Shown here piece after piece: positions 1 to 5,335 of a stretch of DNA of 5,887 bases. The stretch's first letter is position 1. Each line of letters starts with the position of its first letter. Under the pieces are notes generated by a model. The model ran no database searches. It had not been told where the DNA came from and worked only from the letters and a program-made list of their open reading frames with translations. Origin of the DNA: a bacterium (GTDB lineage: Bacteria > Desulfobacterota > GWC2-55-46); contig DAIDBB010000253.1 of assembly GCA_027310325.1 (NCBI GenBank), forward strand, positions 1 to 5,887. Direction: 5' to 3'. The translations under genes and the position numbers were made by a program.

Positions 1-213
1 CATGTTGGGTTCGAACCCCCGAAGGGGTCGACCGGGTTCCCGCCGCAGCCGAAGGCGAGGCGGGCGATACGAAAGGGAAAACTTCCTTGCCGGGTCCGCC
101 GAAGGCGGACAATCCCTCCAGGCGCGCCATATTATAATAGAAAAAGGGGGCGATAAACGCCCCTTTTTTATTTACAGCGGCGCAGGGTTCGAACCCGGCG
201 GCGAAGCCGCCCA
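1..213. repeat. Cluster of short palindromes with GAA-loop hairpins, non-coding
   Basis: This stretch holds no convincing gene. It contains two identical 12-base perfect palindromes, GGGTTCGAACCC, at 7-18 and 185-196. Each is followed at once by a hairpin with a GAA loop: CCCC-GAA-GGGG at 17-27, and GGCGGC-GAA-GCCGCC at 197-211. Two more GAA-loop hairpins lie between them: 39-64 (GCC-GAA-GGC extended by CCCGCC/GGCGGG across a small internal loop) and 94-110 (GTCCGCC-GAA-GGCGGAC, perfect 7 bp). GGTCGACC at 26-33 is another palindrome. The repeated design suggests a dispersed REP-like intergenic repeat. A reading frame is open from base 2 into the porin gene, but its peptide is basic low-complexity sequence typical of translated palindromes. 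The GGTTCGAACC core resembles a tRNA T-loop, but no cloverleaf can be folded around either copy. Confidence 0.6.
141..169. terminator. Bidirectional intrinsic terminator
   Basis: A5-G5-CG pairs with CG-C4-T6 around the loop ATAAA. This gives a continuous stem of about 12 bp (141-152 with 158-169) containing one G-T pair. A T-run on the plus strand and an A-run on the left arm allow it to work in both directions. It probably ends transcription of a gene beyond the left edge and insulates the porin gene. The loop and arm design resembles the terminator after the porin gene. Confidence 0.85.
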
Positions 214-235
214 TCAGGTGAGCCGGAAAAAAACA

Positions 236-244
236 TGCTATATT
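236..244 (+). promoter_or_regulatory. Candidate extended -10 promoter for the porin gene
   Basis: TGCTATATT fits an extended -10 element (TGn followed by a TATAAT-like hexamer at 239-244). It lies downstream of the terminator and about 97 bases before the porin start codon. No good -35 hexamer is visible at the usual distance, which is tolerable for extended -10 promoters. A very similar element, TGCTATTAT, precedes the second gene. Inference only. Confidence 0.3.
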
Positions 245-323
245 AATAGTAACTTCGGGTCCCCGCTTTATCGATTTTTGAGTATCTTGCTTATTTCCAC
301 CAGACATAGAAGTTTCCGCCGGA

Positions 324-332
324 AAGGAGAGG
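324..332 (+). promoter_or_regulatory. Shine-Dalgarno site that fixes the porin start
   Basis: AAGGAGAGG lies 8 bases before the ATG at 341. Its first two bases overlap a small perfect hairpin, TTTCC-GCC-GGAAA (313-325). The site, together with the signal peptide that begins at the same ATG, shows that the 113 in-frame codons upstream are not translated as part of this gene. Confidence 0.75.
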
Positions 333-340
333 CGAAAGGA

Positions 341-1528
341 ATGAAAAAAAGACTTGCGCTGACCATTTCAGTACTGGGACTGCTTTTAAGCGGAACGGCC
401 CACGCGGAGAGCGGGAGCGAACTTCTCGACGTTCTCGTCGAGAGAGGCACGATCTCGGAGGCCGAGGCCAGGCAGATAGCGGCCAGCGAGCCGCAGGGCC
501 TGCTGAAGGGCCTGAGCATAGGGGCCCTCGCCTACATAGATTTTTCTTACGGCCAGAGGAACCAGAACGGCACCCACTTTAACGAGTTTACGCTCACCCG
601 CGGTTATATAAATATAAAGAAGGAGATAACGCCGTGGCTCAGGGCAAGGATCACTCCCGACGTCTTTTCCGCGGCGGACGGCAGCTTCGATTTAAGGATG
701 ACGTACCTCTACGCGGACTTCCTCCCCCCGGACTTCAAAGACCTCCTTACCGATAACGCTATAAGGGCCGGCATGGGGCAGACCCCCTGGCTTGACTTCG
801 AGGAGTCCATAAATATTTACAGGATGCAGGGGACGATGTTCCAGGAGAGGAACAATATCCAGACCTACTCGGACATCGGCGTGGGCGTCCTTGGGAACTT
901 CGGAGGCAAGCTGAGAAAGGCGGAGCAGGAAGAGGTGGGCTACCCCACACCGTACTCGGGCAGGTACGGCACTTACCACATAGGCGTATACAACGGCTCC
1001 GGGTATAAAGCGGCGAAGCAGAACCAGAAAAAGAACGTGGAAGGGAGGATAACGATAAGGCCGCTTCCCGACGCCGTCCCCGGGCTCCAGTTGACTTACT
1101 CAATGATATGCTGCTCCGGGAACACTTCGGAATTCTTCCAGAGTTCGCGTACGAAAAGATGGATCGAACACACGGGATTCATAAGCTATCAGAATAGGGT
1201 CCTCGTACTTACCGCGGAATATGTCTTCTCGAAAGGGGAGCAGGCCGGAAAAGACGAGTTTGACGGAAGGGGGTATTCGTTCTTCGGGGACTTTAGGCTT
1301 CCCTTCTATAATAAGGTCTCGACCTTCGCGAGATACGACCACTGGAACCCCGGCACTGCAAGCCCCGCACCCGGAACACGGTTTAAACAAAATACCATAA
1401 TAGGGGGTCTCGGCTACAGGATATACGAGAATAACTATGTTATCGCCGCCTATGAGAACGTCCATTATGACCGGCCCGGGACCGCGGACGACAAGAAAGG
1501 CCAGCTTGTGCTCCAGCTAAGTTTCTGA
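341..1528 (+). CDS. Outer-membrane porin-like beta-barrel protein
   Basis: The product (395 aa) is predicted to be an outer-membrane channel. Residues 1-22 are a Sec signal peptide: MKKR, a hydrophobic core, then a likely cut after AHA. A short helical segment follows at about 28-48 (ELLDVLVERGTISEAEA). This resembles the N-terminal segment of many phosphate-selective-porin-like (OprO/OprP) and related porins. The rest alternates polar and aromatic/hydrophobic residues in amphipathic strands such as RGYINIKKEI, RARITPDVF and NTIIGGLGYRIY. The protein ends LVLQLSF; a terminal Phe after alternating hydrophobics is the classic signal for BAM-mediated insertion. A Cys-Cys pair at 257-258 is unusual for a barrel. 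The gene has its own Shine-Dalgarno site and a downstream terminator, so it looks monocistronic. The substrate cannot be read from the sequence. An OprO/P-type porin is the best guess, and other 16-18-strand porins are possible. Confidence 0.8.
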   Translation: MKKRLALTISVLGLLLSGTAHAESGSELLDVLVERGTISEAEARQIAASEPQGLLKGLSIGALAYIDFSYGQRNQNGTHFNEFTLTRGYINIKKEITPWLRARITPDVFSAADGSFDLRMTYLYADFLPPDFKDLLTDNAIRAGMGQTPWLDFEESINIYRMQGTMFQERNNIQTYSDIGVGVLGNFGGKLRKAEQEEVGYPTPYSGRYGTYHIGVYNGSGYKAAKQNQKKNVEGRITIRPLPDAVPGLQLTYSMICCSGNTSEFFQSSRTKRWIEHTGFISYQNRVLVLTAEYVFSKGEQAGKDEFDGRGYSFFGDFRLPFYNKVSTFARYDHWNPGTASPAPGTRFKQNTIIGGLGYRIYENNYVIAAYENVHYDRPGTADDKKGQLVLQLSF

Positions 1529-1552
1529 CGAAAGAAATGCGCCGGGTCTTTT

Positions 1553-1583
1553 AAAGGGGACGCGTAAAGCGGTCCCCTTTTTT
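1553..1583 (+). terminator. Intrinsic terminator of the porin gene
   Basis: AAAGGGGAC (1553-1561) pairs with GTCCCCTTT (1572-1580). Two inner GC pairs close a GTAAA loop, with one bulged G at 1571, and the T-run extends to 1583. It lies 24 bases after the porin stop codon. The hairpin separates the porin from the next gene. Confidence 0.85.
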
Positions 1584-1695
1584 ATTGCCGGGTCCGGCCC
1601 CTTCCAGCCCATAAAGCCTACGACTATCCGCCATTTAAATATTTTTATCAATTAAAATCCGATAGTTACGCGGCAAAAGCACAAATATTATTATG

Positions 1696-1704
1696 TGCTA
1701 TTAT
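1696..1704 (+). promoter_or_regulatory. Candidate extended -10 promoter for the secreted protein/VOC pair
   Basis: TGCTATTAT matches the extended -10 pattern (TGn plus TATTAT at 1699-1704) within an AT-rich stretch. It differs only slightly from TGCTATATT before the porin gene. A start of transcription near 1711 would leave a leader of about 62 bases before the ATG at 1774. It would also place the alternative upstream ATG (1693) outside the transcript. No clear -35 element is seen. Confidence 0.3.
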
Positions 1705-1766
1705 TTATATAGGGATAAATGCGGGCATGAGGCATCATATCATGAAAAAAATCAAGAATTGGGGCC

Positions 1767-1783
1767 TTGCAAGATGCTTGCAA
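1767..1783 (+). promoter_or_regulatory. Perfect hairpin carrying the start codon in its loop
   Basis: TTGCAAG (1767-1773) and CTTGCAA (1777-1783) are perfectly complementary and leave ATG as a three-base loop. That ATG is the preferred start of the following gene. No good Shine-Dalgarno sequence lies in front of it. A second GC-rich hairpin, with GCCGC/GCGGC arms, follows at 1799-1815. The structure is seen directly; a role in controlling translation is inference. Confidence 0.45.
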
Positions 1784-2295
1784 AAACCGCTCATAAACGC
1801 CGCCCCGGGCGCGGCTTAAGGACCAAGGACATATCCCTGGCCTTTGTCCTCGTGGCGGTCCTGTTGTCTTCGGTCTCTTTATCGAACGCCTACGCCGGGC
1901 AGGGCAAGGCCTCAGGCGTTTTAATAGTGACCGCTACGATAGAACCCTATGCTAACCTCAAGGTCATAAGCCAGGCCCATGAGGTCATTATTACGGAGGC
2001 GGACATACGGCAGGGCTATGTAGACGTCAACTCCGCCTCTTTATTCCAGATAAAGAGCAACAGCACCAGGGGTTATACGCTGGCGTTTGAAAGCGCCGGG
2101 ACCACATTTAAGGAGGTCCGCGTGGAAGGGCCGGGAATAAATACAGTGCTCACAAACGGCACAGGCCTTGTCTTTCAGCCGTACTCGAGGGGGACTGCGA
2201 CGCTTGAGCTAAGCTACAGGTTTACGCTCCCGGGGAACATCAGCCCCGGCGCATACGCGTGGCCGCTTGCGGTATCGGTCAGCCCCATCAGGTAG
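1774..2295 (+). CDS. Small secreted beta-rich protein of unknown function
   Basis: I do not recognise a named family. From the ATG at 1774 the product has 173 residues. It has a long basic n-region (KRRPGRGLRTKD), a hydrophobic segment at about 19-38, and a likely signal-peptidase cut after SNAYA (41). The mature part of about 132 residues is Ser/Thr/Gly-rich with alternating beta-strand patterns (VLIVTATIEPYANLKV, GYVDVNSASLFQIKSN, TATLELSYRF). It ends in a GNISPGAYAWPLAVSVSPI segment resembling the last strand of Ig-like or fimbrial/spore-coat-U-like domains. It has no cysteine after the signal region. The frame also opens at an ATG at 1693, but those 27 extra codons are AT-rich, read CYYLYRDKCGHE, lack an export signal and overlap the presumed promoter. 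I therefore prefer 1774, although its ribosome binding site is poor. The VOC gene follows 50 bases later, probably on the same transcript. Confidence 0.6.
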   Translation: MLAKTAHKRRPGRGLRTKDISLAFVLVAVLLSSVSLSNAYAGQGKASGVLIVTATIEPYANLKVISQAHEVIITEADIRQGYVDVNSASLFQIKSNSTRGYTLAFESAGTTFKEVRVEGPGINTVLTNGTGLVFQPYSRGTATLELSYRFTLPGNISPGAYAWPLAVSVSPIR

Positions 2296-2332
2296 GCCTT
2301 GCCGGGAGAAAAAGGCCATTAATAATGGAATG

Positions 2333-2339
2333 AAGGAGG
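2333..2339 (+). promoter_or_regulatory. Strong Shine-Dalgarno site of the VOC gene
   Basis: AAGGAGG lies six bases before the ATG at 2346, an ideal arrangement that fixes the start. The 50-base gap upstream holds two overlapping inverted repeats: GGCCTT/AAGGCC (2295-2300 with 2312-2317) and CCATT-AAT-AATGG (2316-2328). They share bases 2316-2317, so they cannot both form fully. Neither is followed by a T-run, so read-through from the preceding gene is likely. Confidence 0.8.
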
Positions 2340-2345
2340 CAGACC

Positions 2346-2774
2346 ATGGAACCGCACATCTCGATCATCACTCTGGGAGTACTAGACCTCGAAAGGTCGT
2401 ACAGGTTCTACAGGGAAGGCCTCGGGTTCCCGACGACGTGGACGCCGGAAAAGGGCGTCATCTTCTTTAAGACGACCGGGACGTCTCGCGCCCTTTACCC
2501 CTTTGACAAGCTCGCCGAGGACGTAGACCCGAAGCTAAAGGTGAAAAAACCGAAGTTCTCGGGGGTTGCGCTGGCTTACAACACGCGGACAAAGGCCGAG
2601 GTAAACGAGGTCCTGGAAAAGGCCGAGAAGGCGGGCGGGAGGATCGAAAAGCCAGCGCAGGACGCGTTCTGGGGAGGATACAGCGGGTACTTCTCGGACC
2701 CCGACGGCTATCTATGGGAGGTCGCCTACGGGGCTTTCGAGTTCAATGATGACGGGAGCCTTAAGATAACTTAG
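2346..2774 (+). CDS. VOC-superfamily (glyoxalase/bleomycin-resistance fold) protein
   Basis: The product (142 aa) has the size of a single-domain vicinal oxygen chelate protein built from two beta-alpha-beta-beta-beta modules. The first module begins HISIITLGVLDLERSYRFYREGLGF (from residue 4), the standard VOC opening. His4 sits where the first metal ligand usually lies. The second module spans about 72-130 and ends in the hallmark FSDPDGYLWEVAYG, with Glu125 as the expected last metal ligand. A third ligand is not obvious in the first module's later strands. The substrate cannot be assigned: members include glyoxalase I, dioxygenases, antibiotic-binding proteins and isomerases. There is no signal peptide, so it is probably cytoplasmic and the only clearly cytoplasmic product here. 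It converges on the minus-strand operon with a 16-base gap and no T-rich terminator. Confidence 0.88.
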   Translation: MEPHISIITLGVLDLERSYRFYREGLGFPTTWTPEKGVIFFKTTGTSRALYPFDKLAEDVDPKLKVKKPKFSGVALAYNTRTKAEVNEVLEKAEKAGGRIEKPAQDAFWGGYSGYFSDPDGYLWEVAYGAFEFNDDGSLKIT

Positions 2775-2790
2775 CTTTCCGTCCAAGTCA

Positions 2791-3354
2791 TTACGAGGTC
2801 TTCGCGAGCCTGAGGCTCGCCACTATCTTTTCAAAGGTCTTGATGTCCCTGTCGAAGTAGTGCCTCTGCGGGGCCGTGTAATGTATGCCGTAGAACCATT
2901 CGCCGTCAAGGAAGCCGTAATAGACGCTCTTTATCTTGAGCCCCTCGCGGTCCCTGTACGTAAACAGGGCCCTGAAGCACTGGCGCCCCGCGACCTTCGC
3001 CGATCTGTTCTCCTTCACCTCGAAAGAGGTGATCTCGTTGTTGGAGCTTATGTTGTCCATTATCACCTCGGAGGCTTCGAGCGGGAGCATCCCCCTGCGG
3101 AGCTTTTTCTTCGTATGCTTTAATGTCTCGTCGACGTGGAAGGCCTCGATGAGGACGCTCTGCAGGAGCTCGCCGTCGCGCGTTATTAAGATGTAGTCGT
3201 CTGTATTGAGGCGCATCCACCCTTCCGGAAGATCGACCGTTACGTTCCGGGCCTGAGACGTGAAAGGCCCTCCTGTCCGTATCCACGGGGCGCAGCCCGT
3301 AAGCGCCACGGCGATAAAAATAGCGGCAAGAAGTCTTTTCATTGATTTCATCAT
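2791..3354 (-). CDS. Small lipoprotein, PsbP/Mog1-fold-like, unknown function
   Basis: This is the last gene of the minus-strand operon, 187 aa. The N-terminus has a basic stretch, a hydrophobic core and the lipobox LTGC with Cys21 as the acylation site. The +2 residue is Ala rather than Asp, which by the E. coli rule favours the outer membrane. The mature domain begins near 37 with NVTVDLPEGW, followed by alternating strands and helices, and ends IKTFEKIVASLRL. An opening of the type hydrophobic-Pro-x-x-Trp plus a terminal F-x-x-I-x-x-S-hydrophobic helix resembles PsbP/Mog1-like domains. I infer the fold from this pattern only; no catalytic residues are apparent. The start is ambiguous among 3354, 3351 and 3342. 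GAGGG, which overlaps the stop codon of the preceding gene, is spaced 4 nt from the first and 7 nt from the second. The 7-nt gap to the M48 gene implies co-expression and perhaps translational coupling. Confidence 0.75.
   Translation of the reverse strand: MMKSMKRLLAAIFIAVALTGCAPWIRTGGPFTSQARNVTVDLPEGWMRLNTDDYILITRDGELLQSVLIEAFHVDETLKHTKKKLRRGMLPLEASEVIMDNISSNNEITSFEVKENRSAKVAGRQCFRALFTYRDREGLKIKSVYYGFLDGEWFYGIHYTAPQRHYFDRDIKTFEKIVASLRLAKTS
2804..2820. other. Perfect 7-bp hairpin in the convergent 3' ends
   Basis: GCGAGCC-TGA-GGCTCGC is a perfect inverted repeat with a three-base loop. It lies inside the last codons of the minus-strand lipoprotein gene and 29 bases past the VOC stop codon. 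It has no long T-run on either strand. It may act as a shared transcription roadblock or an mRNA 3'-end stabiliser for the two converging transcripts, since nothing else in the 16-base gap looks like a terminator. Confidence 0.35.
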
Positions 3355-3361
3355 TCAGCCC

Positions 3362-4522
3362 TCACCTGCACTGCCTGAGGTAGTCTTCGATATACGACCT
3401 GTCGGATGCGCGAGGGGCCATCGCGATATACGATCTGAAGGCCTTTCCCGCCTCTGCCCTGTTCCCTTCCTTGAAGTAAAGGAGCCCGAGACCCTTGAAC
3501 GCGTCCGGGTCGGGCCTCTCCAGCGCAGTGGCCTTTCTAAAGTACTTCTTCGCCTCTTTCAGGTCGTCCGTCCCGCCCTTTTGCCTGAAGACCTCGCCGA
3601 GGACGTAATAGCCCCTGGCATCGCCCGGCCTTATGGAGACGTACCTCTCGGCCCCGCGTTTCGCGCTCGGGAACCTGCCGGCTTTGAGGTCGAGCGAAGC
3701 GTTAACGAGGATGGCGCTCGCGGCCTTTCTCCGGTAGACATCTGCGTTTACGGCGCCCTTGCGGGAGCGGTCGAGCTTTTTAAGGAAGTCGTCGTAGTTG
3801 TCTATGCGGTCCTGGAGCCTCGGGTGGCTGCCGAAAAAGAACGGCTCCTTAATTTCGTCCTCTTCAAGCTCGGCTTTCAGGTGTTTGAAGAGCCTGGGGG
3901 CCTCGTCGGGGTCGTAGCCGGCCTTAAGCATAAGGCCGATGCCGACCATGTCGGCCTCGGTCTCCTGGTCCCTCGTGTGCCCGGTTACGGCGGCCTCTGT
4001 CCCTATCTCGCCGAGGACGTTCGTCAGGTCGCCTACCGCCGGGATAGTCCCTATGGTCGACCTGAGGGAGGCGAATACCGCGGCCTTGTTCCGCAGACTT
4101 CTGAAGCCTATCACCTGATGGCGGTGCGTTGCGTGCGTCATTTCGTGGCCGAGTAGCGTTGCGAGCTGCGCCTCGTTGTCTATCCGCGAAAGTATTCCCG
4201 TGTGTACGTAGATTGTCCCGTTCGGATACGCGAAGGCATTGCTGTAAGGGTTCTTGAGGACGATGATTCTAAACGGGACCTTCCTGTAGACCGACGCGGG
4301 CTGAATCTTTCGGGCGACCCCGTTGAGGTAGTCCTCAAGCTCCCTGTCCTTGTAGACGAGGCCGCTATCGTTTATCTCCTTTTCCTCCTCTTCGGAGCGC
4401 GTCCAGATGCGCCTTTCGTCGTCTTCCATCCTGTACTCGGGCGACGTTACCGGCGGAAGCGTTGTCGTAGCGCATCCTGCCAACGTAAGGCCTAAGAGGA
4501 ACGCGAGCGCAAACCTTTTCAT
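3362..4522 (-). CDS. M48-family zinc metalloprotease lipoprotein with TPR-like C-terminus
   Basis: The product (386 aa) is predicted to be a membrane-anchored protease facing the periplasm. It belongs to the M48B-like group that includes BepA (YfgC), LoiP (YggG) and YcaL, which remove misassembled outer-membrane proteins. The lipobox LAGC gives Cys17. The protease domain spans about 35-250. It contains SNAFAYPNGTIYVHTGIL (94-111) and the zinc motif HEMTH (126-130), where His126 and His130 bind zinc and Glu127 is catalytic. ETEAD (187-191) supplies Glu187 as third ligand, and GSHP (231-234) is a motif conserved in BepA-type enzymes. Residues of about 265-386 are helical repeats with TPR features (ARGYYVLGEVFRQKG, AFKGLGLLYFKEGNRAEAGKAF). 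BepA also has C-terminal TPRs but is not a lipoprotein, while LoiP and YcaL are lipoproteins without TPRs, so this combines both layouts. The start is fixed by GGAGG just upstream. ATGA overlap with the preceding gene indicates translational coupling. Confidence 0.92.
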   Translation of the reverse strand: MKRFALAFLLGLTLAGCATTTLPPVTSPEYRMEDDERRIWTRSEEEEKEINDSGLVYKDRELEDYLNGVARKIQPASVYRKVPFRIIVLKNPYSNAFAYPNGTIYVHTGILSRIDNEAQLATLLGHEMTHATHRHQVIGFRSLRNKAAVFASLRSTIGTIPAVGDLTNVLGEIGTEAAVTGHTRDQETEADMVGIGLMLKAGYDPDEAPRLFKHLKAELEEDEIKEPFFFGSHPRLQDRIDNYDDFLKKLDRSRKGAVNADVYRRKAASAILVNASLDLKAGRFPSAKRGAERYVSIRPGDARGYYVLGEVFRQKGGTDDLKEAKKYFRKATALERPDPDAFKGLGLLYFKEGNRAEAGKAFRSYIAMAPRASDRSYIEDYLRQCR

Positions 4523-5232
4523 TTTCCTCCTCCGGGGTAGGCACCGAGTATCTTACCTATGAACGCGCTGGCGCTATCGGGGTCCCTCAGGTCATAGCCG
4601 CCGGCATTCGCAAAGCTCCTCCACCAGAGAAGGTCGCCGGACCTGTCAATAAGGGCCACCTGCACGTACGTAACGCCCGACTGCTGGGGCGGCGCGAACG
4701 GGTTTATGGCCTGCACCACTCGAAGCGCCTTCCTTCCGGCGGACGATATCTCGTCAGAGCCGATTACTATCAGCAGCCCTTCGCCCTTCTGCTTTTCCCG
4801 GTCAAGCGGGCCTATCGTATAATCGAAATTGGCGACCTTGTCGGGGAAAAGGTTGGGGTTTCCGACGGTCGCGTGCTCATATACGCTGTATATGACTGCC
4901 CTGTACAGGGCGATAGCGTCCGCGTACGCGCTTTCGGTTTTGGCGTCGTGCTGAAGGACGGTCACTTTTATGCCCTTCCCCTTCATCCCGTCGGACAGGG
5001 CCTTTTCAACGTTTTTCCGGGCCTGCGCGCTCCAGTCGTCGCGAAGCTCCGAGACGTCCCCGGCGCTAAGCTCGAATATCTTTATTTCCGTTGGGAGGAC
5101 CTTTACGGATTTGATGTTTCCGGCGCGCTTTTCGAGCGCGTCCCTGTTGTTCTGTATCATCGGAAAACAGCCGCTTACGAGAAGCATCAGGGATAACAGG
5201 CCTAACGATATGAAGAGTCTTTTTACGGGCAT
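4519..5232 (-). CDS. Lipoprotein of unknown function, first gene of the operon
   Basis: The product (237 aa) has a lipoprotein signal: MPVKR, a hydrophobic core, and LVSGC with Cys22. The +2 residue is Phe, so outer-membrane sorting is expected by the E. coli rule. A charged helical region (about 26-85) follows, then a mixed alpha/beta domain. Strands include IKVTVLQ, GLLIVIGSDEI and VTYVQVALIDRSGDLLWWRSF, and the protein ends with a helix and YPGGGK. A strand of the type VxVALIDxxxGDLLWWRSF recalls the hydrophobic-D-x-x-G-x-x-x-W pattern of CsgG/LpoB-like and related lipoproteins, but I cannot assign it to a family. AAGGAGG precedes the ATG with a short 3-nt spacer. It overlaps the M48 gene by ATGA, and its last Gly codons supply that gene's ribosome binding site. 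It is therefore almost certainly co-expressed with the protease and may be its partner or a substrate adaptor; that role is inference. Confidence 0.78.
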   Translation of the reverse strand: MPVKRLFISLGLLSLMLLVSGCFPMIQNNRDALEKRAGNIKSVKVLPTEIKIFELSAGDVSELRDDWSAQARKNVEKALSDGMKGKGIKVTVLQHDAKTESAYADAIALYRAVIYSVYEHATVGNPNLFPDKVANFDYTIGPLDREKQKGEGLLIVIGSDEISSAGRKALRVVQAINPFAPPQQSGVTYVQVALIDRSGDLLWWRSFANAGGYDLRDPDSASAFIGKILGAYPGGGK

Positions 5233-5281
5233 AGACCTCCTTCAGAAATGCACAATACACGATATCGGCTGTTCCGGGCCG

Positions 5282-5303
5282 TAACTTTAGTAGGAGAAAG
5301 TTA
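5282..5303 (-). promoter_or_regulatory. Leader hairpin with anti-Shine-Dalgarno loop
   Basis: Read on the minus strand, TAACTTT and AAAGTTA form a 7-bp stem around the loop CTCCTACT. The loop contains CUCCU, complementary to AGGAG in the ribosome binding site (5236-5242) of the lipoprotein gene about 40 bases downstream. It lies between the candidate promoter and the first gene of the operon. The pairing is visible; regulation is inference. Confidence 0.3.
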
Positions 5304-5335
5304 AAAGTCACACCGGTTGTTTAAGCAATCCCGGC

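Noticed and set aside
1..213. tRNA genes suggested by GGTTCGAACC T-loop-like sequences at 7-18 and 185-196
   Set aside because: T-stem pairing fails beyond the central palindrome, no acceptor, D or anticodon arms can be placed, and no CCA end follows.
1693..1773. N-terminal extension of the secreted protein beginning MCYYLYRDKCGHE
   Set aside because: AT-rich, no ribosome binding site, overlaps the likely promoter and an AGCACA/TGTGCT hairpin, and would bury the signal peptide deep inside the protein. Kept only as an alternative start.
1660..1820. Cyclic-di-GMP (GEMM) riboswitch suggested by GGCAAAAGC and GCAAAAACC words before the secreted-protein gene
   Set aside because: The conserved core blocks and tetraloop/receptor arrangement could not be matched. 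A covariance-model scan against GEMM-I and GEMM-II would decide; a hit above threshold would reverse this.
3260..4156. 298-codon open frame on the plus strand opposite the M48 gene
   Set aside because: It has no signal or domain and lies antisense to a gene with intact HEMTH/ETEAD motifs; it is a by-product of GC-rich codon use.
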